Source: an uncultured Burkholderiales bacterium (GTDB lineage Bacteria; Pseudomonadota; Gammaproteobacteria; Burkholderiales; Burkholderiaceae_C). Taken from it: a DNA stretch of 59,659 nucleotides. Below the pieces are notes generated by a model. The model saw only the letters and a program-made list of their open reading frames with translations. It was not told the DNA's origin and did no database searches. Within the stretch, counting starts at the first letter, position 1; every line of letters starts with the position of its first letter. Of this stretch, positions 9,216-20,500 are shown one piece after another. Made by a program: the position numbers and the translations under genes. The stretch lies in assembly GCA_903822825.1 (NCBI GenBank), contig CAIJQQ010000045.1:1-59659 (forward strand), in the 5' to 3' direction.

Positions 9216-10390
9216 CATGGCGTTTTCTTCAATGGCGAATGCTGGTGCAATGCTTCAAGGTAGTTCTCTACCCCGGCTTTTTCCCGCTCCAAAAACCGGG
9301 CCACGGCTTCAGAAAACGAGGGATGCGCCAGCCAGTGGGCGCTGTGGGTGGGGGTGGGAAGCAGGGCGCGGGCCATTTTGTGTTCACCTTGCGCGCCTCC
9401 TTCAAAACGCTGCACCCCATGCTGGATGCACCATTCGATGGGCCGATAGTAACAAGCCTCGAAGTGCAGGCAGTCCACCCGTGCCAGCGCGCCCCAGTAA
9501 CGGCCATAGGCCACTTGGGGTTGGCCTTGGGCGTTCAGGTGCAGGCCAATCAGGCTGATGCCTATCGGCTGCGCCTCGTGTTCGGCTACAAAGAGCAGCC
9601 AGTTGGGGGCCATGGTGCGCCGCATGGTTTCGAAAAACGCAGGGGTTAAATAGGGAGCGTTGCCATGTTCCCAATAGGTTTGTTGGTAGCAGCGCAGCAG
9701 CAAGTCCCAGTCAGCATCGCTCATGTCTGGGCCGCGCACGGCGCGAAACGTGACCCCCGCCTCAGTCACTTTACGGCGTTCTTGCCGGATTTTTTTGCGC
9801 TTTTCCTGGTTCAGGCTGGCCAAGAAGTCGTCAAAGTCGCGCCAGCCTTGGTTCTGCCAGTGAAACTGCACTTGGCTGCGTTGCAGCAGTCCGGCTTGTT
9901 CGCAGGCTTGCAGGTCTTGTGGGCTGCCAAACAAGATGTGCAGGGACGGGATGCCGTTCGTTCGGCAAAGGTCGAGCAATGCGGCCAGCAGCGCTTGCCG
10001 GGCGGCATCGGTTTCGGCCAGCAAGCGGCTGCCAGGAACGGGCGTGAAGGGCGAGGCCACCAGGGCTTTGGGGTAATAGTCCAGGCCGTGGCGCTGGTAG
10101 GCGTCAGCCCAGGCATGGTCAAACACGTATTCGCCGCGAGAATGGGTTTTGAGGTAAAGCGGGCAGGCGGCCGCCAAAACCTCGCCTTGCGGGGTGCCCC
10201 GCCACAGGCTGATGACTTGCAAGGTCCAGCCGGTTTCGGGTGCGGCCGATTGGCTGCTCTGCATGGCCGACAAATAGGCATGCTGCATGAAGGGGGATGG
10301 CCCGTCTTGCTGAGCGAGCAAGCCGTCCCAAGCTCCAGACTCGATGCCGCTCAGGTCATCCTGCACCCGGGTGACATAATTCAAGCTCAT
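9215..10390 (-). CDS. FemAB-like GNAT-fold protein (DUF482 family)
   Basis: A 391-aa protein matching the DUF482/FemAB-like family, predicted acyl- or aminoacyl-transferases with GNAT folds whose substrate is not established. Recognisable family stretches are GPSPFMQHAYLSAM near the N-terminus, the basic EKRKKIRQERRKV in the middle and the C-terminal FEGGAQGEHKMARA. Start is the ATG at 10390, not the GTG four codons earlier, by similarity to the family N-terminus as I remember it. It is divergent from nadE with only 16 bases between the two start codons, so each promoter must lie within or beyond the other gene. Confidence 0.85.
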   Translation of the reverse strand: MSLNYVTRVQDDLSGIESGAWDGLLAQQDGPSPFMQHAYLSAMQSSQSAAPETGWTLQVISLWRGTPQGEVLAAACPLYLKTHSRGEYVFDHAWADAYQRHGLDYYPKALVASPFTPVPGSRLLAETDAARQALLAALLDLCRTNGIPSLHILFGSPQDLQACEQAGLLQRSQVQFHWQNQGWRDFDDFLASLNQEKRKKIRQERRKVTEAGVTFRAVRGPDMSDADWDLLLRCYQQTYWEHGNAPYLTPAFFETMRRTMAPNWLLFVAEHEAQPIGISLIGLHLNAQGQPQVAYGRYWGALARVDCLHFEACYYRPIEWCIQHGVQRFEGGAQGEHKMARALLPTPTHSAHWLAHPSFSEAVARFLEREKAGVENYLEALHQHSPLKKTP

Positions 10391-10406
10391 ATTTTCCAGC
10401 ACCTGT

Positions 10407-12439
<2,033 letters not shown>

Positions 12440-12455
12440 TTGCTGGCGGCCAACC

Positions 12456-12488
12456 AAAAAGCCCGGTACTTTGCAGTCCGGGCTTTTT
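12456..12488. terminator. Intrinsic terminator after glnB
   Basis: AAAAAGCCCGG and CCGGGCTTTTT pair perfectly over an 11-base loop; the A and T runs make it usable from either side, between convergent glnB and the LOG gene. Confidence 0.85.
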
Positions 12489-12506
12489 GGTTTTTGAGGC
12501 GTCAAG

Positions 12507-13106
12507 TCACAGCGCTTGCATGCGGGCTGGGGGGACAAGCCCCGCAGATTCCACCAGCTGACGCAGCAAGGCCTCGGGCTCAGGGCCGACCTTGACCAGG
12601 TCCATTTGCCACTCGCCCATGAAGCCTTGATTGACCACTTGGGCCATGAACGACATCAGGTGGTCGTAGTAGCCGTGGCTGTTGAGGATGCCCACCGGCT
12701 TGTCGTGGTAGCCAAGCTGGCGCCAAGCCCAGACCTCAAAGAGTTCTTCAAAGGTGCCAATGCCGCCGGGCAGCGCCAGGAAAGCGTCGGCCCGTTCTGC
12801 CATCATGCGCTTACGCTCGTGCATGGTCTCGACCACATGCAGCTCGGTGCAGCCGTGGTGGGCCCATTCCTTTTCGACCAAGGCGCGGGGAATGATGCCG
12901 ACCACGCTGCCACCGGCAGCCATGGCGCTCTCGGCCACGATGCCCATCAGGCCATTGCGCCCGCCGCCATAAACCAATTGACCGCCGTGCTGGCCTATCC
13001 ACTGGCCCACTTGGGCGGCGATGGCGGCAAAACGGGGGTCGTCGCCCGGCTTGGAGCCGCAATAGACACAAACGGAGAACTGTGGGCTTGTCATGTGCGT
13101 TGGCAT
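12507..13106 (-). CDS. LOG family protein (nucleoside 5'-monophosphate phosphoribohydrolase)
   Basis: 199-aa Rossmann-fold protein of the LOG/TIGR00730 family, which cleaves ribose-5-phosphate from nucleoside monophosphates, including cytokinin ribotides. The two signatures are present: YGGGRNGLMG near 46-55 and PGGIGTFEE at 113-121. The start at 13106 directly abuts the stop of the upstream dgkA (TGA then ATG), suggesting translational coupling; an ATG four codons later is also possible. The in vivo substrate in this organism is not known. Confidence 0.88.
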   Translation of the reverse strand: MPTHMTSPQFSVCVYCGSKPGDDPRFAAIAAQVGQWIGQHGGQLVYGGGRNGLMGIVAESAMAAGGSVVGIIPRALVEKEWAHHGCTELHVVETMHERKRMMAERADAFLALPGGIGTFEELFEVWAWRQLGYHDKPVGILNSHGYYDHLMSFMAQVVNQGFMGEWQMDLVKVGPEPEALLRQLVESAGLVPPARMQAL

Positions 13107-13511
13107 TCAGGCTGAGAAGTAGGTCCAAAGTGCCGCCAGCCAGACGCCAATGCACAGCAGCAAGCTGAGCAAAACGGCGGCGCTACCGACATCTTTGGCG
13201 CGTTTAGACAGGTCATGCCACTCAGGCCCGACGCGGTCAATGGCGGATTCCACCGCTGTGTTGAGCAATTCCACGATCATGACCAACAAAACGGTGCCGA
13301 TCAGCAAGCTGACCTCGACCCACCCGCGCCCGATCTCAAACGCCAGAGGCAACAACACGATGGCTGCAAAGGCTTCTTGGCGAAATGCGGTTTCCCCCCA
13401 GCCTGCGACAAGCCCTTGCATCGAATAGCGAGCAGCATGCAGCACGCGTGACAAGCCCTTGCGGCCCTTTTGGGGATTCGCGGGGGAGCTGTCAGGCTTG
13501 AATTTGTTCAT
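13107..13511 (-). CDS. dgkA: Diacylglycerol kinase
   Basis: Small integral membrane kinase (134 aa) that phosphorylates diacylglycerol left over from membrane-derived glycan or LPS modification, returning phosphatidate to lipid synthesis. The conserved active-site helix ELLNTAVESAIDR and the following AKDVGSAAV are present, with three hydrophobic helices as in the family. It is followed without a gap by the LOG-family gene. Confidence 0.92.
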   Translation of the reverse strand: MNKFKPDSSPANPQKGRKGLSRVLHAARYSMQGLVAGWGETAFRQEAFAAIVLLPLAFEIGRGWVEVSLLIGTVLLVMIVELLNTAVESAIDRVGPEWHDLSKRAKDVGSAAVLLSLLLCIGVWLAALWTYFSA

Positions 13512-13551
13512 GTGGGCATTGTCGGTGAGGTCTGTGACAATGCAATCTGGG

Positions 13552-14094
13552 TCATTGGTGAGTAATTAACCGTGTACCAGCCAGGGCATCGTGCAGGAAT
13601 TGCCGCTGCGGATGCAAGCGGCTGAGCAATGCCCAGATGCCCACCCAGCCCAGTGTCAGCCAACCCACTTGGCGGGGGGGGAGACCCAAGGGCAGGGTCA
13701 CCAGCAGAGGCGGCAAGAACCAAAGCCAACTTGCCATGTATCGGACCAGTGCCCGTTTGTGTGTCAGTGCCTGGCCTGTCGCATCGACCGCCCGGATGTG
13801 CCAGGTTTTCATGGCCAATGTTTGTCCTCGGGCCCAAAACCAGGTGAAATAAATGCCCAAACTGAGAAAGCAAGTGGCCTGAAAGCCAGAACGCAGCAAG
13901 GGGTGTTGTCCGACATCACCAGGACCGAGACCACTGGTCCAGTAAGCCAAAATGAAATAAGCGAGCCCAGCGGTGACCAACACGCCAAACAAAAGAGCAC
14001 CTTCGTAAAGCCAGCTGGCCATGCGCCGACGCAACGAAGGGGTCAAAGTCAAAAGATCAGGCGATGGCTCCACGCTGCCAGTTGAATCGGTCAT
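13552..14094 (-). CDS. RDD family membrane protein
   Basis: 180-aa protein with an RDD-like pattern: a basic N-terminal RRRMASWLYEG, three hydrophobic segments (near residues 33-52, 71-88 and 122-165), and the typical loop GQTLAMKTWHIRAVD. RDD proteins are widespread membrane proteins, some implicated in ion transport; the role here is unknown. Its ATG overlaps the stop of the DUF3106 gene (ATGA), so it belongs to the sigma-factor operon. Confidence 0.85.
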   Translation of the reverse strand: MTDSTGSVEPSPDLLTLTPSLRRRMASWLYEGALLFGVLVTAGLAYFILAYWTSGLGPGDVGQHPLLRSGFQATCFLSLGIYFTWFWARGQTLAMKTWHIRAVDATGQALTHKRALVRYMASWLWFLPPLLVTLPLGLPPRQVGWLTLGWVGIWALLSRLHPQRQFLHDALAGTRLITHQ

Positions 14095-14774
14095 GACGAA
14101 GAAGCGTCGTCGCGTGGACTGGCCGGTTCTGGTGGAGTGGGTGCGGGCTTGGCTGACACCTCATTGGGTATAGGCAACAAGGTCTTTTTGTCGATGGGTC
14201 CCCTGGAAGGCATGGCCGTTGGCGCAGGGCTGGTTTGCCAAGCGGCTGGCGGCGGCACGAGCCGCTCAGCATTGGCCGGTTTCGAGCTGGGGGCGGTGGT
14301 CTTTGCTGGCCCCTGGTTGACCGAGGACAGCTGCCGTTTTTGCTCAGTGCTCAAGGACTGGTATTCGTCCCATTTGGCTTTTTTCTCGTCTTTGGGCAAA
14401 TTTTGCAAGGCGTTGAAGTTCAGTCGAGCCTGATTTCTTTGAATCGGGCTGAGATTGACCCAATCGGCCATGCGCTCATGCATCACCAACTTTTCCGCTG
14501 GCGAAAGCTGGTCGAAATTTTGCGAAATGGCAATCCACTTGCCTTTTTGAATCTCAGAGAGCTCGCTCCACCGAGAAGCCAAGGGGGCCAAGGCGAGTTT
14601 TTCTTTGGATGGCAGTTGCTGCCAGGCCCTGGCAGGTTGAGCACTGGCGACAGGGGCAGTGGGAACGTTTTGAGCCCAAACCATGCCAAAGCTGCCGCAA
14701 GCCAACGCCATGCTCAGAACAAAGCAAGTTGCCGAGTTGCGCAATGTCCGCATGGCGAGCCGATGTTCAGTCAT
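14091..14774 (-). CDS. DUF3106 exported protein
   Basis: 227-aa protein with a signal peptide (hydrophobic residues about 14-34, cleavage likely after VWA). The mature part has repeated short motifs of the type LSP/LSE-x-x-K...W..I/L (near residues 59-150), typical of DUF3106, and then a Pro/Ala-rich tail. Function is not established; it is probably periplasmic. It overlaps the DUF3619 gene by eight bases at its start and the RDD gene by four at its end, in an operon led by an ECF sigma factor. Confidence 0.82.
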   Translation of the reverse strand: MTEHRLAMRTLRNSATCFVLSMALACGSFGMVWAQNVPTAPVASAQPARAWQQLPSKEKLALAPLASRWSELSEIQKGKWIAISQNFDQLSPAEKLVMHERMADWVNLSPIQRNQARLNFNALQNLPKDEKKAKWDEYQSLSTEQKRQLSSVNQGPAKTTAPSSKPANAERLVPPPAAWQTSPAPTAMPSRGPIDKKTLLPIPNEVSAKPAPTPPEPASPRDDASSS

Positions 14775-15216
14775 TCGTTTTTGAATCGATCAGACCTTGC
14801 TTCAAGTACTGAGCAAACCCTGGATCGGTGTAGGCTGCCGGAGGCAATTCATCCACAAGCAAAGCCGAGTCGATCGCTGCCAGCTCTGCCACTGTGTTCT
14901 CGCGACTGATCCAGGTGACCGTGATCAACCCTATCACCAGGGCGATCAAAGGAACAGCCGATCCCAAAATATTCCAAACATTGAGCCCTTCACTGGGCGG
15001 GCCTGCCAATGTGAGACTTCCATTGGACTGGCGCACCCCCGAAAGGACATGCGCCATTTCTGGCTTTCGCGCCGCCATCGCTTGTTGACGTGCAAAGCGA
15101 AGGCGCTCGATGACGTCGGGTGAGAATTCGCCGCTGTGACGCGTCAAGGCCTGAGCGAACTGAAGGCCCAGTTGATCCAAGTGCTCTGGGGTGAGGGTGA
15201 GGTCTAATTTAGTCAT
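14767..15216 (-). CDS. DUF3619 protein, possible anti-sigma factor
   Basis: 149-aa protein with a cytoplasmic-looking N-terminal half (about 80 residues), one hydrophobic segment (NILGSAVPLIALVIGLITV, about 92-110) and a short acidic C-terminus. The ATG at 15216 overlaps the TGA of the sigma-factor gene (ATGA), so the two are translationally coupled. A single-pass membrane protein encoded directly after an ECF sigma factor has the layout of an anti-sigma factor. That role is inference; no ZAS motif or other known anti-sigma signature is visible. Confidence 0.82.
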   Translation of the reverse strand: MTKLDLTLTPEHLDQLGLQFAQALTRHSGEFSPDVIERLRFARQQAMAARKPEMAHVLSGVRQSNGSLTLAGPPSEGLNVWNILGSAVPLIALVIGLITVTWISRENTVAELAAIDSALLVDELPPAAYTDPGFAQYLKQGLIDSKTND

Positions 15217-15779
15217 GTTTTGATTCCCTGGGCGGTGAGTGTCTTGTTCAAGGCCAATATGGCGCGGGAGCAATGTGTCTTGACACTGCCTTCGCTGCAG
15301 CCCATCACGGCAGCAGTCTCGGCGACGTCCAGCTCCTCCCAATAACGCAGCAGGAAGGCTTCCCGTTGACGTGCTGGCAAATCCATCACGGCAGATTCGA
15401 TTTGTTGCATGGTTTGGACGCGTCCCGTCCATTGTTCTGCGCTTTCGCCCAGGCTGTTGGGTTTGTCGGTCGAATTGACCTCGAGCAAATCAAAGTCTTC
15501 ACCGCTGTCTTGCGATGTGAAATCAGACAGGTTGCTGAAGAGCGCGTTGCGGGTTTTTTGCCGTCTAAACCAGTCCAACGTGGTGTTCGACAAAATGCGT
15601 TGGAACAGCAATGGCAGCTCGGCTGCCGGTTTGTCAGCGTAATGGGTTGACAGCTTGATCATGCTGTCTTGCAAGATGTCCAAGGCAGCGTCTTCATTGC
15701 GCACGTGGTAATACGTGCGTTTGAAGGCTTTTTTCTCGGTTTCCTTGAGGAAGTCCGAAAGTTCTTTGTCTGTGGCCAA
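15213..15779 (-). CDS. ECF-type RNA polymerase sigma-70 factor
   Basis: 188-aa sigma factor with region 2 at about residues 15-75 (including ALDILQDSMIKL and TLDWFRRQK) and a region-4 helix-turn-helix near 125-175 (DLPARQREAFLLRYWEELDV, then MGCSEGSVKTHCSRA). The only start that keeps region 2 is a TTG at 15779, which also matches related proteins as I recall them. It heads a run of four overlapping genes (sigma, DUF3619, DUF3106, RDD), an arrangement conserved in Burkholderiales. The regulon and signal are unknown. Confidence 0.9.
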   Translation of the reverse strand: MATDKELSDFLKETEKKAFKRTYYHVRNEDAALDILQDSMIKLSTHYADKPAAELPLLFQRILSNTTLDWFRRQKTRNALFSNLSDFTSQDSGEDFDLLEVNSTDKPNSLGESAEQWTGRVQTMQQIESAVMDLPARQREAFLLRYWEELDVAETAAVMGCSEGSVKTHCSRAILALNKTLTAQGIKT

Positions 15780-15878
15780 GTTGGAAAGTGCCGATGCGCA
15801 ACGGCTTGTTCAGGTAGGTGCCGATTATGGCACCGCAAGCCAAAGTGAATGCAGGCGAGAAATTGAGAGGGCCAACAA

Positions 15879-15887
15879 TGCGATAAT
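15879..15887 (+). promoter_or_regulatory. Possible extended -10 promoter element for ilvB
   Basis: TGCGATAAT matches an extended -10 (TGnTATAAT with one change), about 155 bases before ilvB. No convincing -35 is seen, so this is only a candidate. Confidence 0.25.
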
Positions 15888-15950
15888 CCCGCTTTGCAAT
15901 TGAAAAAAAGCAAACGGATCACAGTCCGGCACTTCTACAGTTTGGTGCCC

Positions 15951-16022
15951 ATGTCTGTGGTCTTAAGTCCCAAAGCCACTCCACAAGAGTCGCGCCCAGG
16001 GGCACCCAAGGTTTTTCGTTAG
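15951..16022 (+). other. Small upstream ORF in the ilvB leader
   Basis: A 23-codon frame starting M-S-V-V-L ends 21 bases before ilvB. It is enclosed by an inverted repeat, GGTGCCC (15944-15950) and GGGCACC (16000-16006). Val and Leu codons at the start would suit control by branched-chain amino acids, but there are few of them and no T-run terminator, so this may be chance. Confidence 0.2.
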
Positions 16023-16043
16023 AGAAATTCACAAAGGTTGAAT

Positions 16044-17807
16044 ATGGAAATAAATAAGGCCGATACGGCATCTGCCACTGCGGGCGCTCAAGAGTTGCGC
16101 GGCGCAGAAATCCTCGTCAAAGCGCTTCAAGCTGAGAACGTTCAGTACATCTGGGGATACCCCGGTGGGGCTGTGCTTCACATTTACGACGCGTTTTATA
16201 AGCAAGACACCATTCAGCACGTCTTGGTACGTCACGAGCAAGCAGCCGTGCACGCGGCCGATGGCTTTGCACGCGCCACGGGCGAGGTCGGTGTAGCGCT
16301 GGTCACATCGGGTCCAGGGCTTACCAATGCTGTGACTGGCATTGCCACCGCCTATATGGACAGCATTCCCATGGTCATCATCAGTGGGCAAGTGCCGACT
16401 GCGGCCATCGGTCTGGATGCTTTCCAAGAATGCGACGCGGTGGGCATCACGCGACCGATCGTGAAACACAATTTTTTGGTCAAAGACGCCCGTGACATGG
16501 CGGACGTCATGAAAAAGGCGTTCCACATCGCCCGCAGCGGCCGTCCTGGCCCTGTGGTGGTGGACGTTCCGAAAGATGTGTCTTTCAACAAGGCGCTGTA
16601 CACGGGCTACCCGGAATCGGTCGAAATGCGCTCTTACAACCCTGTGCGCAAAGGCCATGGCGGCCAGATCCGCAAGGCTTTGCAGCTGTTGATGGCGGCC
16701 AAACGACCTTACATTTACACCGGTGGCGGTGTGCTGATGAGCGAAGCCAGCGGTGAGCTGCGGTCGTTGGTTGACCTGTTGAACTTTCCGGTGACAAACA
16801 CCCTGATGGGATTGGGTGCATTCCCTGCGACAGACGGTCGCTTCCTTGGCATGTTGGGCATGCATGGCACGCTGGAAGCCAATAACGCCATGCAAAACTG
16901 CGATGTCTTGCTCGCCATAGGCGCCCGGTTTGACGACCGCGTGATTGGCAACCCCAAGCATTTCGCACAAAACGAACGCAAGATCATTCACATCGACATC
17001 GATCCGTCCAGCATTTCCAAGCGCGTCAAGGTCGATGTTCCGATTGTGGGCGACGTCAAAGACGTGCTGACCGAACTGATGGGCATGATCCGCGAGTCGG
17101 GCCTCAAGCCCGACGCGCAGGCGCTGGGGCAGTGGTGGGAGACCATCAAAGGCTGGCGTAGCCGCGATTGCATGAAGTACGACAACAGCAGCAATCTGGT
17201 GATCAAGCCCCAGAAAGTCATCGAGACTTTGTGGGAAATGACCAAGGATGCCGATGCGTACATCACCTCGGATGTGGGTCAGCACCAGATGTGGGCTGCC
17301 CAGTACTACAAATTCAATGAACCACGCCGCTGGATCAATTCCGGTGGATTGGGCACCATGGGTGTGGGCATTCCTTACGCCATGGGCATCAAACTGGCCA
17401 AGCCTGACAGCGAAGTGTTCTGCGTGACCGGGGAAGGTTCGGTCCAGATGTGCATTCAGGAGCTGTCGACTTGCTTGCAATACAACACACCCATCAAAGT
17501 TGTGGCCCTGAACAACCGCTACTTGGGTATGGTTCGCCAGTGGCAGGAGATTGAATATTCAGGCCGCTACAGCCACAGCTACATGGACGCGTTGCCTAAC
17601 TTTGTGAAGCTGGCCGAGGCCTATGGTCACGTGGGCATCCTGGTTGAAAAACCTGAAGACGTGGAGCCCGCTTTGCGCGAAGCTCGGCGCCTCAAGGACC
17701 GCACCGTCTTTCTGGACATCCGCACGGACCCCACAGAAAACGTGTTCCCCATGGTCAAGGCAGGCCAGGGCATCACCGAAATGCTGCTCGGCGCGGAGGA
17801 CCTGTAA
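16044..17807 (+). CDS. ilvB: Acetolactate synthase, large catalytic subunit
   Basis: ThDP-dependent enzyme that condenses two pyruvates (or pyruvate and 2-oxobutyrate) to acetohydroxy acids, the first common step of Val, Leu and Ile synthesis. 587 aa from the ATG at 16044, preceded by AAAGG; a TTG two codons upstream is less likely. Visible: catalytic Glu65 in VRHEQAAVHAADG, the middle FAD-type domain, and the C-terminal ThDP motif GEGSVQMCIQELS ending in NN, where the family usually has GDG/GDA. The small subunit ilvH starts two bases after its stop. Confidence 0.95.
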   Translation: MEINKADTASATAGAQELRGAEILVKALQAENVQYIWGYPGGAVLHIYDAFYKQDTIQHVLVRHEQAAVHAADGFARATGEVGVALVTSGPGLTNAVTGIATAYMDSIPMVIISGQVPTAAIGLDAFQECDAVGITRPIVKHNFLVKDARDMADVMKKAFHIARSGRPGPVVVDVPKDVSFNKALYTGYPESVEMRSYNPVRKGHGGQIRKALQLLMAAKRPYIYTGGGVLMSEASGELRSLVDLLNFPVTNTLMGLGAFPATDGRFLGMLGMHGTLEANNAMQNCDVLLAIGARFDDRVIGNPKHFAQNERKIIHIDIDPSSISKRVKVDVPIVGDVKDVLTELMGMIRESGLKPDAQALGQWWETIKGWRSRDCMKYDNSSNLVIKPQKVIETLWEMTKDADAYITSDVGQHQMWAAQYYKFNEPRRWINSGGLGTMGVGIPYAMGIKLAKPDSEVFCVTGEGSVQMCIQELSTCLQYNTPIKVVALNNRYLGMVRQWQEIEYSGRYSHSYMDALPNFVKLAEAYGHVGILVEKPEDVEPALREARRLKDRTVFLDIRTDPTENVFPMVKAGQGITEMLLGAEDL

Positions 17808-17809
17808 TC

Positions 17810-19356
<1,547 letters not shown>

Positions 19357-19380
19357 TTTGCATTTTGCAGTTTGGGGAAA

Positions 19381-19402
19381 GGCCACCGCGGTGGCCTTTT
19401 TT
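19381..19402 (+). terminator. Intrinsic terminator after ilvC
   Basis: GGCCACC and GGTGGCC pair with a 2-base centre and run into T6, 24 bases after the ilvC stop. Confidence 0.85.
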
Positions 19403-19485
19403 CATGGGGACTACACTCTCTATCAGCAATTGGAATGGCACCTCCCTCAGGGGCTGCAAATATGCCAAAACCTGGACAGGACTCT

Positions 19486-20304
19486 ATGATGAACAACGGA
19501 AATGACTCGCCAAGCGATGTGGACGGTGCGCCCCGTGCGCGCAAGCCATCCAAGGGCATCTACATGCTGCCCAACATGATCACTCTGGCTGCTTTGTTCG
19601 CCGGCTTTTACGGCGTAGTGATGGCCATGAATGGGCGGTTTGATTTGGCCACGGTCGGTATTTTTTGCGCTATGGTGCTCGACAGTCTTGACGGCCGTGT
19701 GGCCCGCATGACCAACACGCAAAGTGCATTCGGTGAGCAAATGGACTCCCTGTCTGACATGGTGTCGTTCGGGGCCGCGCCGGCCTTGATCTCCTACGTT
19801 TGGGCGCTCAAACATCTGGGGCGTTGGGGCTGGATCGCAGCTTTTGTCTATTGCGCCTGCGCTGCGCTGCGCCTGGCCCGGTTCAATGTGAACACGGCGG
19901 TCGTGGACAAGCGTTATTTTCAGGGCTTGCCCTCCCCTGCGGCTGCGGCTTTGGTCATTGGGTTCATATGGATTGCCACTGAAAATGCGATCGATCCTCA
20001 CTCAGTGGCATGGTGGATGTTTGGTTTTTCCCTGTTCGCTGGATTGACCATGGTGACCAATGTGCCGTTCTACAGCTTCAAGGACATGCACATGAAAAAG
20101 AGCGTGCCGTTTGTTTCACTTGTTTTGGTGGCCTTGGCCATTGCGGTGGTGAATATTGACCCTCCCACCGTGTTGTTTGCTGTTTTTGTGTGCTACAGCC
20201 TCAGCGGCTACGTGATTTATGTGTGGCGCAAGGCCAAGGGTCAGCCCACCAGCATGATCAGCACATCGACCGATGAACCGGAGGAGCGGGACCTGCACCA
20301 ATGA
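19486..20304 (+). CDS. pssA: CDP-diacylglycerol--serine O-phosphatidyltransferase
   Basis: Inner-membrane enzyme making phosphatidylserine, the precursor of phosphatidylethanolamine. The CDP-alcohol phosphotransferase signature is intact: DSLDGRVAR followed by FGEQMDSLSDMVSFG. About seven hydrophobic segments follow the first 30 soluble residues. The ATG at 19486 is preceded by AGGA; in-frame ATGs upstream would give unlikely N-termini that overlap the ilvC terminator. 272 aa. Its position between ilvC and leuA is common in betaproteobacteria. Confidence 0.93.
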   Translation: MMNNGNDSPSDVDGAPRARKPSKGIYMLPNMITLAALFAGFYGVVMAMNGRFDLATVGIFCAMVLDSLDGRVARMTNTQSAFGEQMDSLSDMVSFGAAPALISYVWALKHLGRWGWIAAFVYCACAALRLARFNVNTAVVDKRYFQGLPSPAAAALVIGFIWIATENAIDPHSVAWWMFGFSLFAGLTMVTNVPFYSFKDMHMKKSVPFVSLVLVALAIAVVNIDPPTVLFAVFVCYSLSGYVIYVWRKAKGQPTSMISTSTDEPEERDLHQ

Positions 20305-20352
20305 TGTCGTCTGCAAGACAAGCAGTGTTTTGAACTGTGCTAAAGTTATTCC

Positions 20353-20406
20353 ATGAAAATTGAAATGCTGGCACTACTGCTAACGCCCCACGGGCGGGAT
20401 CTGTAG
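20353..20406 (+). CDS. leuL: Leucine-rich leader peptide of leuA
   Basis: A 17-codon frame encoding MKIEMLALLLTPHGRDL, with four Leu codons among residues 6-10 (CTG, CTA, CTG, CTA; interrupted by one Ala) and another just before the stop. CTA is rare in GC-rich genomes, so ribosomes should stall here when leucyl-tRNA is short. A terminator hairpin follows 20 bases later and leuA 94 bases later. Seen: the frame and hairpin. Inferred: transcription attenuation by leucine supply. Confidence 0.7.
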   Translation: MKIEMLALLLTPHGRDL

Positions 20407-20426
20407 CGCAGGCGAACATTTTCCCT

Positions 20427-20459
20427 AAAGGCCCGTTTGCCATCCGCAACGGGCCTTTT
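20427..20459 (+). promoter_or_regulatory. leuA transcription attenuator hairpin
   Basis: AAAGGCCCGTT and AACGGGCCTTT form an 11-bp perfect stem with a 10-base loop and a short T run, placed between the leucine-rich leader peptide and leuA. As an intrinsic terminator in front of a leucine biosynthetic gene it fits ribosome-mediated attenuation. It could also simply end pssA transcription. Confidence 0.7.
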
Positions 20460-20500
20460 GCATTGGTGCATGGAATTGCGGGTATTGACCAGGAGTGAAT

